Below are positions 29,225 through 30,628 of a DNA stretch of 30,628 nt, piece after piece. Position 1 is the first letter of the stretch; every line of letters starts with the position of its first letter. This stretch comes from Coptodactyla brooksi (taxonomy: Eukaryota > Arthropoda > Insecta > Coleoptera > Scarabaeidae): assembly GCA_033557675.1 (NCBI GenBank), contig JAWQRM010000105.1, forward strand, positions 1-30,628. The letters run 5' to 3'. The position numbers and the translations under genes were made by a program. The notes beneath the pieces were generated by a model. It saw only the letters and a list, made by a program, of their open reading frames with translations, was not told the origin of the DNA and made no database searches.

Positions 29225-29245
29225 GTAATATTATCCCTTAGTCTT
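29206..29245. repeat. Perfect 17-bp palindrome overlapping the long inverted repeat
   Basis: AAGACTAAGGGATAATA, 6 bases, then its reverse complement. Its left arm is also the end of the right arm of the 111-bp inverted repeat, so three related copies of GGGATAAT occur (one diverged in the left arm). Confidence 0.8.
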
Positions 29246-29254
29246 ATATAAGAA

Positions 29255-30628
29255 ACATATCCTAAAACTGGCAGATATGAACGTTTTATTACGAAATAAA
29301 TTCTAAGGCCTCCCAAATCATTTCATTAAACAAAATTGAAAAAATGTTTTATCTCCTAAATTAATTCTTCTAATTTCCTAATTCCTAATAAATTCCTAAT
29401 TATTTCTTAAAGCAAAAAAATCAGGCTGAAGAAACTGCAATTTTGATTGTTTGGAAGAAACATAACTTAAAACTGACAGACATGATTTAAAAGAAAACTT
29501 AAAACTGACAGACAATTTATTTTATTGCAAAATAAGTATCATGGTCTCCCAAATGATTTGATTAAAGAAAATTAAAGACATGTTTCATTTCCTAAAGCAA
29601 AAAAAAATCATGCTAAATTTAGAGAAATTACAATTGATTGTTGTTTGAATGAAACATAACCTAAACTTGACAGACATGTTTTAAAACATAACCTAAAACT
29701 GACAGACAGAATTTATTTTATTGCAAAATAAATTCTAATTCCTCCTAAATAATTTAACTAAACAAAATTTCTTAAAGCAAAAAAATCATGCTAAATTTAA
29801 AGAAATCGCAATTTTGATTGTTGTCTGAAAGAAACATAACCTACAACTGACAGACATGTTTCGAAACATAACCTAAAACAGACAGACAATTTATTTTATT
29901 GCAAAATAAATTCTATGGTCTCCCAAAATGATTTGACTAATCAAAATTAAAGAAATGTTTATTCCTTAATGCAAAAAAATCATACCACATGTAGAGAAAT
30001 TACAATTCTGATTGTTGTTTGAATGAAACATAACCTAAACCTGACAAATATGTTTTAAAACATAACCTAAAACCGACAGACAGAATTTATTTTATTGCAA
30101 AATTAATTCCAATTCCTCCCAAATGATTTGACTAAACAAAATCAAAGAAATGTTTTATTTCTTAAAGCAAAAAAATCATGCTAAATTTAAAAAAATTGCA
30201 ATTTTGATTGTTGTTTGAAAGAAACATAACCTACAACTGACAGACATGTTTCGAAAGATAACCTAAAACAGACAGAGAATTTATTTTATTGTAAAATAAA
30301 TTCTATGGTCTCCCAAAGTGATTTGACTAATCAAAATTAAAGAAATGTTTTATTCCTTAATGCAAAAAAATCATACCACATGTAGAGAAATTACAATTCT
30401 GATTGTTGTTTGAATGAAACATAACCTAAACCTGACAAATATGTTTTAAAACATAACCTAAAACCGACAGACAGAATTTATTTTATTGCAAAATTAATTC
30501 TAATTCCTCCCAAATGATTTGACTAAACAAAATCAAAGAAATGTTTTATTTCTTAAAGCAAAAAAATCATGCTAAATTTAAAAAAATTGCAATTTTGATT
30601 GTTGTTTGAAAGAAACATAACCTACAAC
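29255..30628. repeat. Satellite array with about 190-bp monomers and 375-391-bp dimers
   Basis: The string ATAACCTAAAACYGACAGAC starts at about 29688, 30062 and 30453, giving a dimer period of 374-391. A related half-unit (ACCTAAAACAGACAGA) lies about 185 bases after each. The two monomer types differ: one has the sequence 'ATTCCTCC', the other 'GGTCTCCCAAA'. Each monomer contains a short hairpin AATTTATTTT - ATTGC - AAAATAAATT. The last dimers are almost identical; the first units (29255-29680) are more diverged. The array continues past the window, inside a crumbs intron. Confidence 0.85.

Noticed and set aside
25529..30628. A CRISPR-like reading of the regularly spaced hairpin and satellite repeats
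   Set aside because: Spacing is irregular or the spacers are themselves repeated, no cas genes are present, and the setting is an animal intron.

Overview
The window looks like a piece of an insect nuclear genome. It has GT-AG introns, AT-rich introns full of decayed transposons (mariner, non-LTR, Ty3/gypsy and Penelope-like), and a recognisable Crumbs gene with the invariant C-terminal ERLI tail. A beetle is a reasonable guess from the repeat content, but the sequence alone does not settle the order. Exons are markedly richer in GC than their surroundings, so coding segments stand out and splice phases can be checked by eye.

Layout, left to right. (1) 445-1934, minus strand: a two-exon gene for a secreted Gln/Pro-rich protein of about 477 residues, with a TATA box at 2053-2060. 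Degenerate repeats flank it (1-310 and 2620-3365), and a small duplicate of its 3' end lies at 2418-2508. (2) 3400-6470: intergenic DNA with hairpins, a hammerhead-like motif, a 149-bp repeat in two copies, several copies of a short 'GGTGTTCGGTTTATG' element and a GC-richer island without a convincing gene. (3) 6478-15334, plus strand: a coiled-coil gene of at least nine exons, probably related to CCDC180 (DUF4455/DUF4456). Its eighth intron is 5.3 kb of transposon debris. (4) 16004-28593, minus strand: the last nine coding exons of crumbs, in which every splice phase agrees. They encode three LamG regions (the first only in part), about ten EGF-like repeats, the transmembrane helix and the cytoplasmic tail. 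The 5' part of crumbs lies beyond the right edge. (5) 28600-30628: inside the next crumbs intron, a mariner end, a 111-bp-arm inverted repeat, and a satellite array running off the window.

The coiled-coil gene and crumbs are tail to tail, with opposing poly(A) signals about 100 bp apart (15361 on plus; 15465-15514 on minus). The most striking non-genic signal is a repeat family with a GC-rich core ('CTTCTGGGCGTGGCCTGA ... GGGGGCGTGAC'). It has seven core copies spread over the introns of these two neighbouring genes. Two copies carry perfect palindromes made from the core, and two copies carry the same internally deleted non-LTR fragment. I see no evidence of an unusual enzymatic or defence system. 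The second-look items are the repeat architecture, an intronic array of hairpin repeats, the splice-phase gap in the coiled-coil gene, and extra cysteines in the membrane-proximal EGF repeats of crumbs.
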